A stretch of DNA of 64,000 nucleotides from Dactylis glomerata (taxonomy: Eukaryota > Streptophyta > Magnoliopsida > Poales > Poaceae): assembly GCA_007115705.1 (NCBI GenBank), contig QXEO01000336.1:619589-683588 (forward strand), given 5' to 3'. This document shows, piece by piece, positions 1-9,237 of this stretch; position 1 is the stretch's first letter; each line of letters opens with the position of its first letter. Below the pieces are notes generated by a model, which had not been told where the DNA came from, ran no database searches, and saw only the letters and a program-made list of their open reading frames with translations. The position numbers and the translations under genes are program-made.

Positions 1-42
1 CAAGACAAACTGCAGGAACCTGCAGAGTTCGTTTTCGAATAG
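1..42 (+). CDS. C-terminal 13 codons of A0 Gag-Pol polyprotein (partial)
   Basis: Frame 1 is open from the first base and ends in TAG at 40-42. The residues closely match the C terminus of the A1 polyprotein that ends at 43800, including the final EFVFE. This is the tail after the integrase core and has no motif of its own. The rest of the gene is outside the window. Confidence 0.8.
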   Translation, partial: QDKLQEPAEFVFE

Positions 43-160
43 GTAACAGTTCTAGTCAGAAAAGTTTCGCGAAAAGTTCTTCTTTTAATATTTTTGCTGT
101 TTTTAATAAATATGAAAAATCACGAGACGAAAACGGGGAGAAAAAGAAGTCCGTGTGGGT

Positions 161-286
161 CTCACACACGGGTGGCGCGGGCCCACCCCTGGCCGCGCCA
201 CCCCCGTGTGAGAACGCCTCGGAACTCTTTTCCGTCCCGGTTTCCTCCTGTGACTTCGTTTCGATGTATAATTTTCGCCTATTTAA
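161..286 (+). promoter_or_regulatory. LTR-like internal promoter module upstream of the extra ORF
   Basis: A GC-rich inverted repeat at 161-212 has arms of about 20 bp (CTCACAC... and ...GTGTGAG outside, GGCGCGG and CCGCGCC inside). It is followed by a TATA-like TATTTAA at 280-286 in the context TTCGCC. The same order, hairpin then CCTATATAA, occurs in the LTR promoters of elements C and E and at the same internal place in A1 (43920-44046). The ATG at 381 is 101 bp from the start of the TATA-like box, the same distance as in A1. Promoter activity is inferred, not shown. Confidence 0.5.
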
Positions 287-380
287 CCCCCCGGAGTCCC
301 CGAGGTCTGTATATCGTTTTCTCGTCGTGTTTTGTTTCGAGCTGTTTCTGTCAGGAGTTGATCTTAAGCTTTGGGGAGTC

Positions 381-740
381 ATGGCCTCTTCAAGTGGTGA
401 CAAGGAGAAGACACCTCCGGAGGACGATCACCAAAATCCCAAGCTGAAGGAGGGACAGATTACCGCTGGATCAAGGACAAGAGAACCTACTTTTGTAGGA
501 TCGACTAACACTGGACGCGCTTTTTCTCATAATTTGCAGGGACCAATACCACCAGTTCTTGACCTCAGCTCCTACCCTGCATCAGTGGAAGCCCTTCGGG
601 TCACCAATGAGTTGTGTGATAAATATCGAGCTCTTAGGATGGAGGTGGAGATACTTCGAGAGGAGAACAATAGGCTTCGCAGGATGTTAGAGAATTTTCT
701 CACCCCAATCATGATTGCGCCGCCACCGCCAAAGGAGTAA
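381..740 (+). CDS. Extra ORF of family A, small coiled-coil protein in the env position
   Basis: This 119-residue ORF lies between pol and the 3' LTR, where Athila elements often carry an env-like gene. The N-terminal half is charged and polar. Residues about 70-108 form a likely coiled coil with heptad-spaced leucines (ELCDKYRALRMEVEILREEN), and the protein ends in a proline run followed by KE. I see no signal peptide or membrane segment, so it is not a recognisable Env protein. The start at 381 is chosen because the sister copy in A1 has its ATG at the matching place (44140), while the upstream in-frame extension to 153 is not kept there. The coding frame is intact here and broken in A1. 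Function unknown. Confidence 0.6.
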   Translation: MASSSGDKEKTPPEDDHQNPKLKEGQITAGSRTREPTFVGSTNTGRAFSHNLQGPIPPVLDLSSYPASVEALRVTNELCDKYRALRMEVEILREENNRLRRMLENFLTPIMIAPPPPKE

Positions 741-2418
741 TTCGTCATCAGTATAGGCATCCCCTTGGCTTGTTCCAAGCTTGGGGGAGTGCCGCGGTAT
801 CACATCATTACCTTCTGTTCATTTACTTTTCAAGTAGAGTCTTATCATGAATAGAGAAGTTATCATATAGAATAGTTTGCAGTTGGAAGTATCCTCCTTA
901 GTTAGTTATCTTTGTATCCCTTGGTGTGAGTTGCGGTAATGAAATATTAATGAGAAGTTTTATTGTTTACTTTTCGCACACTTTATGTTAGTCTGCAATC
1001 TCTCTTATGTGACTAGTCTTGTTGATTGGTATTGGTATCACATTGGGAACATGAGTAGATTCAGTTGGTTTTGGCAAACCTAGCTTGGTCAGTAGCAACT
1101 TTACCTTGAAGTTTGAGTAGAAAAGAATAAAGAAGTGCTTGTAGTTACATCACTTCAGTTTTCCTTATGATTGGCTTATAAGTATTGTTATTCTTAAAGT
1201 TAAAATCGTTGTACTTTCAAGGGAGTTTGCATGATTGTTCTTATTATATGTATGTTTGTTTGTTTCATGCAACTCTTATGCTTGCTACCCAGCTTTGCTA
1301 GCCAAAAACCTGTACTGAGTATGAGCTCTACTCGTGCATCCAATTCCCAAAAGCCAAGTCACTTCCAAAGAGTCCACTATAAATTCCTATGCATGGTATT
1401 TTAAGCCATTCCAAGTAAATTTTCATGTGCTACCTTTCAAAAACTTTCAAACACTTCTCATTTTGTGCCACTGTTTTTAGCTCATGAGGACGTAGTGGAT
1501 GGGTTTGTTATCTTCCATACTAAATTAAGTACCCCTCGACTAGGCAGCTTCATCTGCTCGTCAATAATTTGGCATGGGAGCTGGTCAGACCATTATAATC
1601 TTAATTCTAAAAAGAAAAAAAAGGCACTCCTCCAATGGATTGTGAAAGTTGGTCGGCACCCGATGGAATCGGTTAGCCATGGTTTGAGAAAGGAAAAAAG
1701 GTGGGGAGGAGTGCAAAGTTTTAAAAAGAGCACCAAAGTGCCAACTAATTAAACATCTCGGAACCGCTCTCACTTGTTTAGTATGGAAGATATCAAGAAC
1801 TCTGTTGCTAGTCGTTGACAAAAGCAACCACCTCTCAAAACAATTTTTACCTCTGTTTTACAAATGAAAAGCTCTAGCACATGTTTAATCCCTGCTTCCC
1901 TCTGCGAAGGGCCTATCTTTTACTTTTATGTTGAGTCAACCTATTTCCCTCTATCTCAAGCAAGCATTTGAGTTGTTATGTTTCACTCATCCATATGTTG
2001 ATCCATTTAATCATGTTTATTATCTTCCTTGCTTTGTATAATGCTTTTGTCTGAAGGAATACATCTTTGAAAGCTTTCTTTGAATGTAAAAGTTTACTTT
2101 GTTGAGTATATAGTCTTTGCTATATTAGCTCCGTTTGAAAAGGCTCCGTTTAAAAGAGAGAATAGTTTGTTCTCCATCCCTTGACCAAGAACTAAGGTTT
2201 GCCATTGCCAATTATAATTTACCTTGTGCATTCTTATATGTGATTCCCTTTTACCTATTGCAAGTTTACATCTTATAAAGGGAAGTTGCTGTCTATTATA
2301 ATTTGTGCCTTAGTGAATGTGATGCTTCTTGTTCGTATTTTGATTATCGACACTTCACTCCATAAACCTGTGGTCATGTTTACCGAGTTTAGTTTTCGCT
2401 TGGGGACAAGCGAGGTCT
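741..2418 (+). other. A0 3' untranslated region
   Basis: This AT-rich stretch has no credible coding frame and aligns along its length with 44495-46163 in A1, so it is a conserved part of the element. It holds an internal copy of the polypurine tract at 777-790 and little else that I can name. Confidence 0.7.
777..790 (+). other. Internal polypurine-tract copy in A0
   Basis: AAGCTTGGGGGAGT lies 36 bp after the stop of the coiled-coil ORF. It is identical to the LTR-adjacent tract of A1 (46164-46177) and to an internal copy at the same place in A1 (44531-44544). It could act as a second plus-strand primer; this is inference. Confidence 0.5.
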
Positions 2419-2432
2419 AAGCTTGGGGGGGT
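2419..2432 (+). other. Polypurine tract of A0
   Basis: AAGCTTGGGGGGGT directly precedes the LTR start TGATACGTCC. Its position and purine richness fit the primer for plus-strand synthesis. Confidence 0.8.
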
Positions 2433-2953
2433 TGATACGTCCAATTTGCATCACTATTTTGTATCATAATTTACTGTTATCCATTGATATATTTCATATT
2501 TAGACATGATACTTATGTTATTTCCTTTGCTTTCACATGTTTGATGATCATCGGAGGAGCTGCTGCCGGAGTCAGGATTCTGCTGGAAAAAGGACCATCA
2601 GAAGACCATATTTTGAAGATCAGGAAAATTCCAGAAAAATACCCAGAAATTATAATTTCCCAGAAGACTCACGGAGCCAGAAGGAGGAGTCGAGAGGGGC
2701 CAGGGGTGGCCCACACGCTAGGGCGGCGCGGCCAGCCCCCTGGCCGCGCCAGCCCTGTGTGAGGGGCCCCTGGCCCACCTCTGGTCTCGCCCCTTCGCGT
2801 ACATCATCGTCCCCGAAAACCTAAGTAAGAGGGGGGGTTCAGAGTTAGACACAGCCGCCTCTGCGGGGCGGAGAACACCAGAGAGAGAAAGCTCTCTGGC
2901 AGAGAGAAATCTGCCGGGGAAATTCCTTCCCGGAGAGGGGAGACCATCGCCAT

Positions 2954-3422
2954 TGATGAGGTTCTAACCCGGCAATGCCCATGCTTGAGGGCTTTCGATC
3001 TATGGAGCGCTTGTGGGATCCGGCGAACTCGACGGCGGTCGATAAACGACGAGGGGCACACGAATTTACCCAGGTTCGGCCCCCCGGAGGGTAAAGACCT
3101 ACATCCTCCTTGTCTGATCTTGTATTGCTGGTATATGTGGAGTTGCTACAATGGTGCGCAGAGGTAATCTGGCGGAGGTGGAAGGAGATGGCGTGGCTAG
3201 CTTATGCGAGTTAGGTTGTCTAATCTGTCCAGAGATGGCGCTAGGGGTGCCCCTTGGTGGCTTTATATATGCAGCCATTTAGGGTTTACAAAGTCTCTTG
3301 CCTTCTACTCCAAGTCGGTGTGCTGGGCCTTGCGGGCTTCGTGTAACCTTCGAGCGGGCTTCTCCCCTGGACCGAAAACTAGGTAGGCGAATATCGAGGG
3401 CCTATTTGTAATTCCTTCGTCA
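2954..3422 (-). repeat. B1 3' LTR
   Basis: This 469-bp repeat is bounded by TG and CA and is next to the polypurine tract. I count only three differences from the other LTR, one of them a single-base length change in a C run. Confidence 0.92.
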
Positions 3423-3435
3423 GTAGCCCCCGAGT
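3423..3435 (-). other. Polypurine tract of B1
   Basis: Read on the minus strand this is ACTCGGGGGCTAC, immediately before the 3' LTR. The same core, CTCGGGGGCT, is repeated many times inside the element. Confidence 0.8.
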
Positions 3436-3689
3436 GTCTAGTCGATTCGTAGAATCGGGTAGAGACTCTAATCTTGCCTTGACGTCGTAGTCTTGCATGC
3501 CGCGTGTGAGGGCACCAAATGAAGTTCTTGCATGTCGGGGTCGGTGAAGTCGCATGGTGGTTGAATCATCATGATGATGTTGTCGAATTCTTGTTGTAGG
3601 CGATGTCGTTGTCGAATACTTGCTGTAGGTGATGTTGCTGTCGAGCCTGAATATGTCAAACCGAAGTCGACGCAGCAGACGGAGCACCA

Positions 3690-3965
3690 TCGATGATGTA
3701 GAAGGCAATGCGAGGCGCAGCCCCCGAGCGTGTCGCCAACGCCAAGACGGATGGACGCCAATGCGGGGCGCAGCCCCCGAACGTGTTGCCAACACCGGAA
3801 TTCGAGGCGAATGAAAAGCCAATGCAAGGCGAAGCCCCCGAGCGTGTTGTCAACGCCGAGTGCTAAAGGAGTGAATGCTAAGGTTAGCATGTAAGCGTAG
3901 CCCCCGAGCGTTGCTAGCATCGGGTTGTAAGGCGCAGCCCCCGAGCGTGCTACCAACGCCGGATG
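3690..3965 (-). repeat. Tandem PPT-like repeats in B1
   Basis: About five diverged units each carry the motif read on the minus strand as ACGCTCGGGGGCTGCGCC, spaced roughly 35-70 bp apart. Further isolated copies sit near 5347, 5476, 6120 and 6161. The B2 copy has the matching block at 49280-49555. No coding frame is conserved across the units. Confidence 0.75.
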
Positions 3966-4497
3966 AATAAATACCAATTCGAGTAGTGCTCATTCTGAGC
4001 CTCGAAAATGCTAAGTCAGGTTTGCAGAGGGATGCGCATAACCGTCCTGAGACTCACGCCGGGTCTCAGTTAATTGCATAGCCGCAAAAACACTCGGTTA
4101 GCTTACTCAGATTCGAGTCCCCCGACTCGAACCCGCGTGGGCTGGCGCTACCCCGACCCGAGCCGCGTTGGACTTACCAGGTCGAAGCCCAGTTCATTGT
4201 GAGGCTCCCGATGCGTCCATCGGTGCAAACTTCATACCGTAGGTATGGAAAATCTCCGGCAGAGCGCGTTTGATACGAATACCGGGCCATCGGGTGTTGC
4301 AAACCGTGGACTTACCTTCGTATTTGACATACGGCATCCGAACTGGTATATTGCCACCAAAATTCGGGCATGTTGAATGAGGAGCGTTGATAGCCCGAAA
4401 GAGAGGTTCGAAAGGGCATCAGCCCATATTCGAACAAAATGAGGGCACCAGCGGTGTGGAGATGCGTTTTGAGGGTTCCGACATCCCAACCTGAATA

Positions 4498-5275
4498 GTG
4501 TAGAGGCGCTGCCGGCTCGAAGAAGGAGATTCGAGGGACTGAAGCCTGAACTCGAATGTTTTGAATAACTCGAAGGCACTGCTGGCCCGAAGAAGACAAT
4601 TCGAGGGACCGAAGCCCGCACTCGAAGAATATGGAGGCGCTGCTGGCCCAAAGAAAGCGATTCGAGGGACAGTAACGCCCGCACTCGAATAATACCAAGG
4701 CGCTGCTGGCCCGAAAAAAAGAGATTCGAGGGACAAGAACGCCCGCACTCGAATATCTCGAAGGCGCTGCTGGCCGAAAGAGCGATTCGAGGGACAAGAA
4801 CGCCCGCACTCGAATAACGCCGAGGCGCTGCTGGCCGAAAAGAAATGATTCGAGGGACCGAAGTCCGCACTCGAATAATATGGCGGCGCTGCTGGCCGAA
4901 AAGAAATGATTCGAGGGACCGAAGTCCGCACTCGAATAATATGGCGGCGCTGCTGGCCGAAAAGAAATGCTTCGAGGGACCGAAGTCCGCACTCGAATAA
5001 TATGGCGGCGCTGCTGGCCGAAAAGAAATGATTCGAGGGACCGAAGTCCGCACTCGAATAATATGGCGGCGCTGCTGGCCGAAAAGAAATGATTCGAGGG
5101 ACCGAAGCCCACACTCGAAATAATATGGACAGTGCACTTCGAGGGGCAAAATAACCCGCACTCGAAGAATATAAGCAGTGCACTTCGAGGGACAAAATAA
5201 CCCGCACTCGAAGAATATAAGCAGTGCACTTCGAGGGACAAGATAGCCACCACTCGAAGGATATGGACAATATAA
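4498..5275 (-). repeat. 61-bp tandem array of B1
   Basis: About ten units share a core with GCTGCTGGCC, ATTCGAGGGAC and GCACTCGAATAATATGG. In the most regular part (4874-5117) the period is exactly 61 bp, and shorter degenerate units follow up to about 5275. Because 61 is 3n+1, any reading frame passes through all three phases and stays open, which creates three overlapping minus-strand ORFs of 300-326 codons. These are a by-product of the array, not genes. B2 has the same array at 47930-48785. Confidence 0.85.
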
Positions 5276-5559
5276 GCGGTGCTGACGACCAATGGATTTG
5301 TCGAGTGCTATGTGAGCACATTAGGAACAGCAGTCGGCGTCGACCCTCAGTAGCCCCCGAGGGTGAGTCGAAGTGCTTGCACTTGGGCTTGCCCTCAAAA
5401 TTTCAGTTACTTGTTGTCGACTGCCATAACCCTTCGTCAAAACCCCTGAGTGTGGGTAAATGCATATCTTTAAGGCGAAGCCCCCGAGTATCGGGTGCGG
5501 CAAAATTAAATATTAATTGACTCTTGGTAGAGGAAAACTTAGCTTTATCGGGTACGACG

Positions 5560-6110
5560 TGGTCGAGGTTGATGCAGACGTGGTCGAAGATCATGACGAT
5601 GGCGGGGTCGAAGATTGTGGCGATGAAGGGTCGAAGATCACGGCGACAGTGAGGTCGAAGATCGTGGCGATGAAGGGGTCGAAGATCATGATGACGGCGA
5701 GGTCGAATTTCCTGATGACACAGGGGTCGAATTTCGATGCAGGGTCGAATTTCTTCAGGATGCAGGGTCGAATTTCTTCATGATGCAGACTCGAATTTCT
5801 TCACGATGAAGAGGTCGAATTTCCATGTCGGCGGCGGCGTCGAAGACCATGTCGGCGGAGTCGAAGACCATGGTGATGGCGGAGTCGAAGACCATGTCGG
5901 CAGACTCGAAGGTCTTGATGGCGGACTCGAAAATCGCGGTGACGGAGTCGAAGACCTTGGCGCGAGAGTCGAAAGTCCCGATGACGGACTCGAAGGTCAT
6001 GGCGACGGAGTCGAAGATCTTGATGCTCGATTCGAAGGTCATGTCGATGGCGTCGAACATCTTGACGCTCGATTCGAAAGTCATGAGCGTGAGCTTTCAC
6101 ACACAGAGGC
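5560..6110. repeat. Imperfect GTCGAAG-rich tandem array in B1
   Basis: Short diverged units with GTCGAAGATC or GTCGAAGGTC and ATGGCGA repeat roughly every 24-33 bp. Frames are open on both strands, as expected for such repeats, and I find no protein signal. Confidence 0.65.
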
Positions 6111-7753
6111 GAGGTGATGTCGAGCCCCCGAGCATTGCTGAATGCGCAACGGCATGACGGCGAGCCCCCGGGCGTGGCAAGCCGCAGTCGACACGGAACA
6201 GGGCGCGTCGGATTCGACGCGAATGTAGTCGACATGGATGCATGCGTAGTGCACTTGACGTGGATGGTGACGCCATCAGCGCCACGGCGTAGTCATTGTG
6301 AAAGCAGACGTGACGATGTCGACGCGGACAGTGTTGGACGCGGCGCAGCTGACGTTGATGTTGATACGATGCAGCCAACAATGATGTAGGCGTGACGAAG
6401 TCGATGCGGATGGAGGCACGTAGTCGAATATGGATGCGGTGGAGTCCCGATAGCCATGGCGACGAAACCACAGCGAAGGCGACTATGATGATGAAGTATG
6501 CCGCAGCAAAGTACTCTCTCCGGATTGTCTGCGTAACCTGGTACTAACTTGATCTTTGATTCCGGTCCTGCTTCCATCTGCCGGCTCTGCTGACAATCAG
6601 ATTGGTGCAGGCGTCAAAGAATTTTGCCCTTTTTTAATATATATATATACTTGATCCATCGTGCTAGCTGCTGGTAGCTCTCTTCATTGAGTCAAATTGG
6701 TTTTGTCATCACGCTTCTCGAACTCCCGAAAGGACGCCACTCGGCACTGATGTTTCTAAGTATTTTCATGGCCGAATACGCAAAGAGACCTGCCGCCGCC
6801 AAACCAAAAGCATCTCTCGACGAGGCTGAAAAGTCACAACAGATTAATTTGGGCATGTGGGATCTAGCCTTCGTCGTGTCGTGGAACTGATCCGATCAAG
6901 ACTGTCTGCTGCAGGTCTCGATCTATCACGCCGATTGCTAGTCGCCCATATTGAAGATGACATCAGTGAATTGATCTAGGCATCCAGCTCATTGTAGTTG
7001 TTGACGCGCAATAGACCCAATCGGGACTCATAAATTTTCTGGATCGACGTACACGACATACCGCCTGCTGCTGCCGCTGGGATCTTGATGAAGATTTAGC
7101 CTTGGTAGGAAAAGGCATACGCCTAAACGGATCACCCTGCGCTTGTCTGCGAGAAGAAGCGGTCCGCCAAACGTGGTTGTCGATGATGTAATGCTTGGTT
7201 AACAGCTTCGCCCAAGTTGTACTCAGTCTTCGGAGCTTGATCCAGAAATAGATGTTGTCTTTGAATCTCACGTGGCTTAGATGCACGAGGTGAGTAATGT
7301 TTATACGTAGCCTGATGTCACCTGATGCATGAACCTGATGGATATTTGCGGGCTTGTGCGTATGCGTGATGGATCCGGTTGAAGAAGACGTATCGATGTT
7401 GCTTGCTTGCTCGATGCGCGAGCGTGTGCCGCTTGCACCGTCCATGGACTCCCATCGTGATGCTGCCGCGAGCGCAGTGCGTGGAAGCAGCGTGCGTGCC
7501 TGGCACTGGCTTGATCTGCGTGTCGAGGCGTCGAAGACTGGAGGTGCGCGAAGCCGCGTGTCGCACCGTCCCGAACGTCATGGCGAAGTAGCGTCTGGCC
7601 GCCGTCGATGATGAAGTTGCTCGCTCCGACAGATGCGATCTGGCCGGCTACGAGATAGACTGCCGCCGCCGACGCTTTTTGACGTAGATCATAGATGCGA
7701 TCTTGTTGATGGTGATGAAGGAGCCGGCGAGCTCGTAGATCCAGATCCCGTCG
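6111..7753 (-). other. B1 leader region without recognisable genes
   Basis: This is the region downstream of the primer site on the minus strand. It carries no domain I can recognise; only short, unconserved ORFs are present. A short AT run lies at about 6635-6650. Confidence 0.6.
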
Positions 7754-7771
7754 TCCCCACGGTCGGCGCCA
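7754..7771 (-). other. Primer binding site of B1
   Basis: Read on the minus strand this is TGGCGCCGACCGTGGGGA, starting two bases after the LTR end. It begins with TGGCGCCG like a tRNA-Asp site but differs in the middle, so the primer tRNA is uncertain. Confidence 0.75.
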
Positions 7772-7773
7772 AT

Positions 7774-8241
7774 TGACGAGGTTCTAACCCGGCAATGCCC
7801 ATGCTTGAGGGCTTTCGATCTATGGAGCGCTTGTGGGATCCGGCGAACTCGACGGCGGTCGATAAACGACGAGGGGCACACGAATTTACCCAGGTTCGGC
7901 CCCCGGAGGGTAAAGACCTACATCCTGCTTGTCTGATCTTGTATTGCTGGTATATGTGGAGTTGCTACAATGGTGCGCAGAGGTAATCTGGCGGAGGTGG
8001 AAGGAGATGGCGTGGCTAGCTTATGCGAGTTAGGTTGTCTAATCTGTCCAGAGATGGCGCTAGGGGTGCCCCTTGGTGGCTTTATATATGCAGCCATTTA
8101 GGGTTTACAAAGTCTCTTGCCTTCTACTCCAAGTCGGTGTGCTGGGCCTTGCGGGCTTCGTGTAACCTTCGAGCGGGCTTCTCCCCTGGACCGAAAACTA
8201 GGTAGGCGAATATCGAGGGCCTATTTGTAATTCCTTCGTCA
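7774..8241 (-). repeat. B1 5' LTR
   Basis: 468 bp, almost identical to the partner at 2954-3422. On the minus strand a TATA box (CATATATAAAG, about 8080-8090) fits an LTR promoter. Confidence 0.92.
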
Positions 8242-9237
8242 GCCATCGTCATCATCATCGCACCGTACTTCATCGGGATCATCATCATCATCATCTCCAT
8301 CACCAGCACCTTCATCTCCACCATCACCTCACCATCCCGCTGTAACACCTTGAGTTGGATCTTGTTATATTCATAGGGGAAACTTTCCCAGTGTTGATTA
8401 CTTTTGTAGTTGATGCTATTGAGTAGAACCGTTGAATTAAGGTTTATGTCCAGATTGTTATTTACCATTATTTCACCTCTGATCATGATCCATATGATGT
8501 CTTGTGAGTAGTTCGTTTAGTTCTTGAGGACATGGGATAAGTCAAGATGTTAGTAGTGAATTATTGTTGAGAAATATTTAATGGTTTGATATTGTTGTGG
8601 TGCTATTTCACTAGTGGTGTCATGTGAACGTCGACTACATGATACTTCACCATTTATGGGCCTAGTGAGATGCATTGTGTATTTGGCTACCAATTGTGGG
8701 GTTGCTGGAGTGACAGAAACCTAAACCTCCGTTGGGAAACCATTGCACCAGGGAGCGTAGGATCCTAGAGTTTAAGGCTGTGGTTAGATTTATCTTAATT
8801 ACTTACTTGTATTTGCGGATGCTTGCAAGGGGTATAATCACAAGTGTGTATTTATCCTAGTAAGGGTAGTGCGCTAGCATAGGTTCACCCCCATAACACT
8901 TACCAAATCAATAAATACTATTGGCTCTATGAAGCGAAAGCTCTTGACAGAAACCTCCCGTGTGTCCTCGAGAACGTTTGGTTATTATAAGAACACAACC
9001 GGCTTGTCCTTTGCTGAATAAAGGATTGGGCCACTTGCTGCAATCGTTACTACTGTCTTTTATTTACTCGCACTTTATTTACTCGTATTACCAAATACTC
9101 CTGAAAACCTGTTTGCTAGTATTTACAGTGATTCCTTGATCAAAACTGCTCTTCAACACCTTCTGCTCCTCGTTGGGTTCGACACTCTTATTTATCGAAA
9201 GTACTACGATACACCCCTATACTTGTGGGTCATCAGG

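Larger units (their letters stand above)
2954..8241 (-). mobile_element. B1: complete non-autonomous LTR retrotransposon, very young
   Basis: Two nearly identical LTRs of 469 and 468 bp bound this 5288-bp element, flanked by the 5-bp duplicate GCCAT (2949-2953 and 8242-8246). The primer site next to the right LTR and the polypurine tract next to the left LTR set the orientation to minus. No gag, protease, RT or integrase is visible; the interior is mostly tandem repeats. It belongs to the non-autonomous class with larger interiors and must rely on proteins from another element. B2 further right is a second copy. Family name not resolved. Confidence 0.9.
1..9235 (+). mobile_element. A0: 3' part of an Athila-type Ty3/gypsy LTR retrotransposon
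   Basis: The window opens in the last codons of an integrase-bearing polyprotein that matches the end of the complete element A1 at 43759-43800. It continues through the same 3' region (extra coiled-coil ORF, long untranslated stretch, polypurine tract) into a 3' LTR. The 5' LTR, gag and most of pol lie left of the window. The 3' LTR is split by element B1. The LTR end at 9235 abuts the integrase of element G in mid-domain, so A0 was inserted into G; the expected target duplicate on this side is GGGAC at 9236-9240, and its partner is off-window. Confidence 0.9.
2433..9235 (+). repeat. A0 3' LTR, split by B1
   Basis: The LTR starts TGATACGTCC at 2433 and ends GGGTCATCA at 9235. Without B1 and its 5-bp target duplicate it is about 1510 bp, close to the two LTRs of A1 (1517 and 1522 bp) and aligning with them throughout. 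The two visible pieces are 2433-2953 and 8242-9235. A GC-rich hairpin box lies at 2711-2762, but the expected TATA after it is replaced by CGCGTACATC. Confidence 0.9.

Noticed and set aside
153..380. N-terminal extension of the extra ORF to 195 codons
   Set aside because: The part before 381 is the hairpin/TATA module and is not in frame in A1.
4232..5321. Three overlapping minus-strand ORFs of 300-326 codons
   Set aside because: They lie in the 61-bp array, share the same repeated peptide in different phases and have no domain. Best explained by the 3n+1 repeat length.
5517..6235. ORFs on both strands in the GTCGAAG region
   Set aside because: Low-complexity repeat translation with simple repeated peptides on both strands; no evidence of a protein.
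9136..9237. Start of the integrase ORF at 9136
   Set aside because: The first part is A0 LTR; the fused frame is formed by the insertion junction at 9235/9236.
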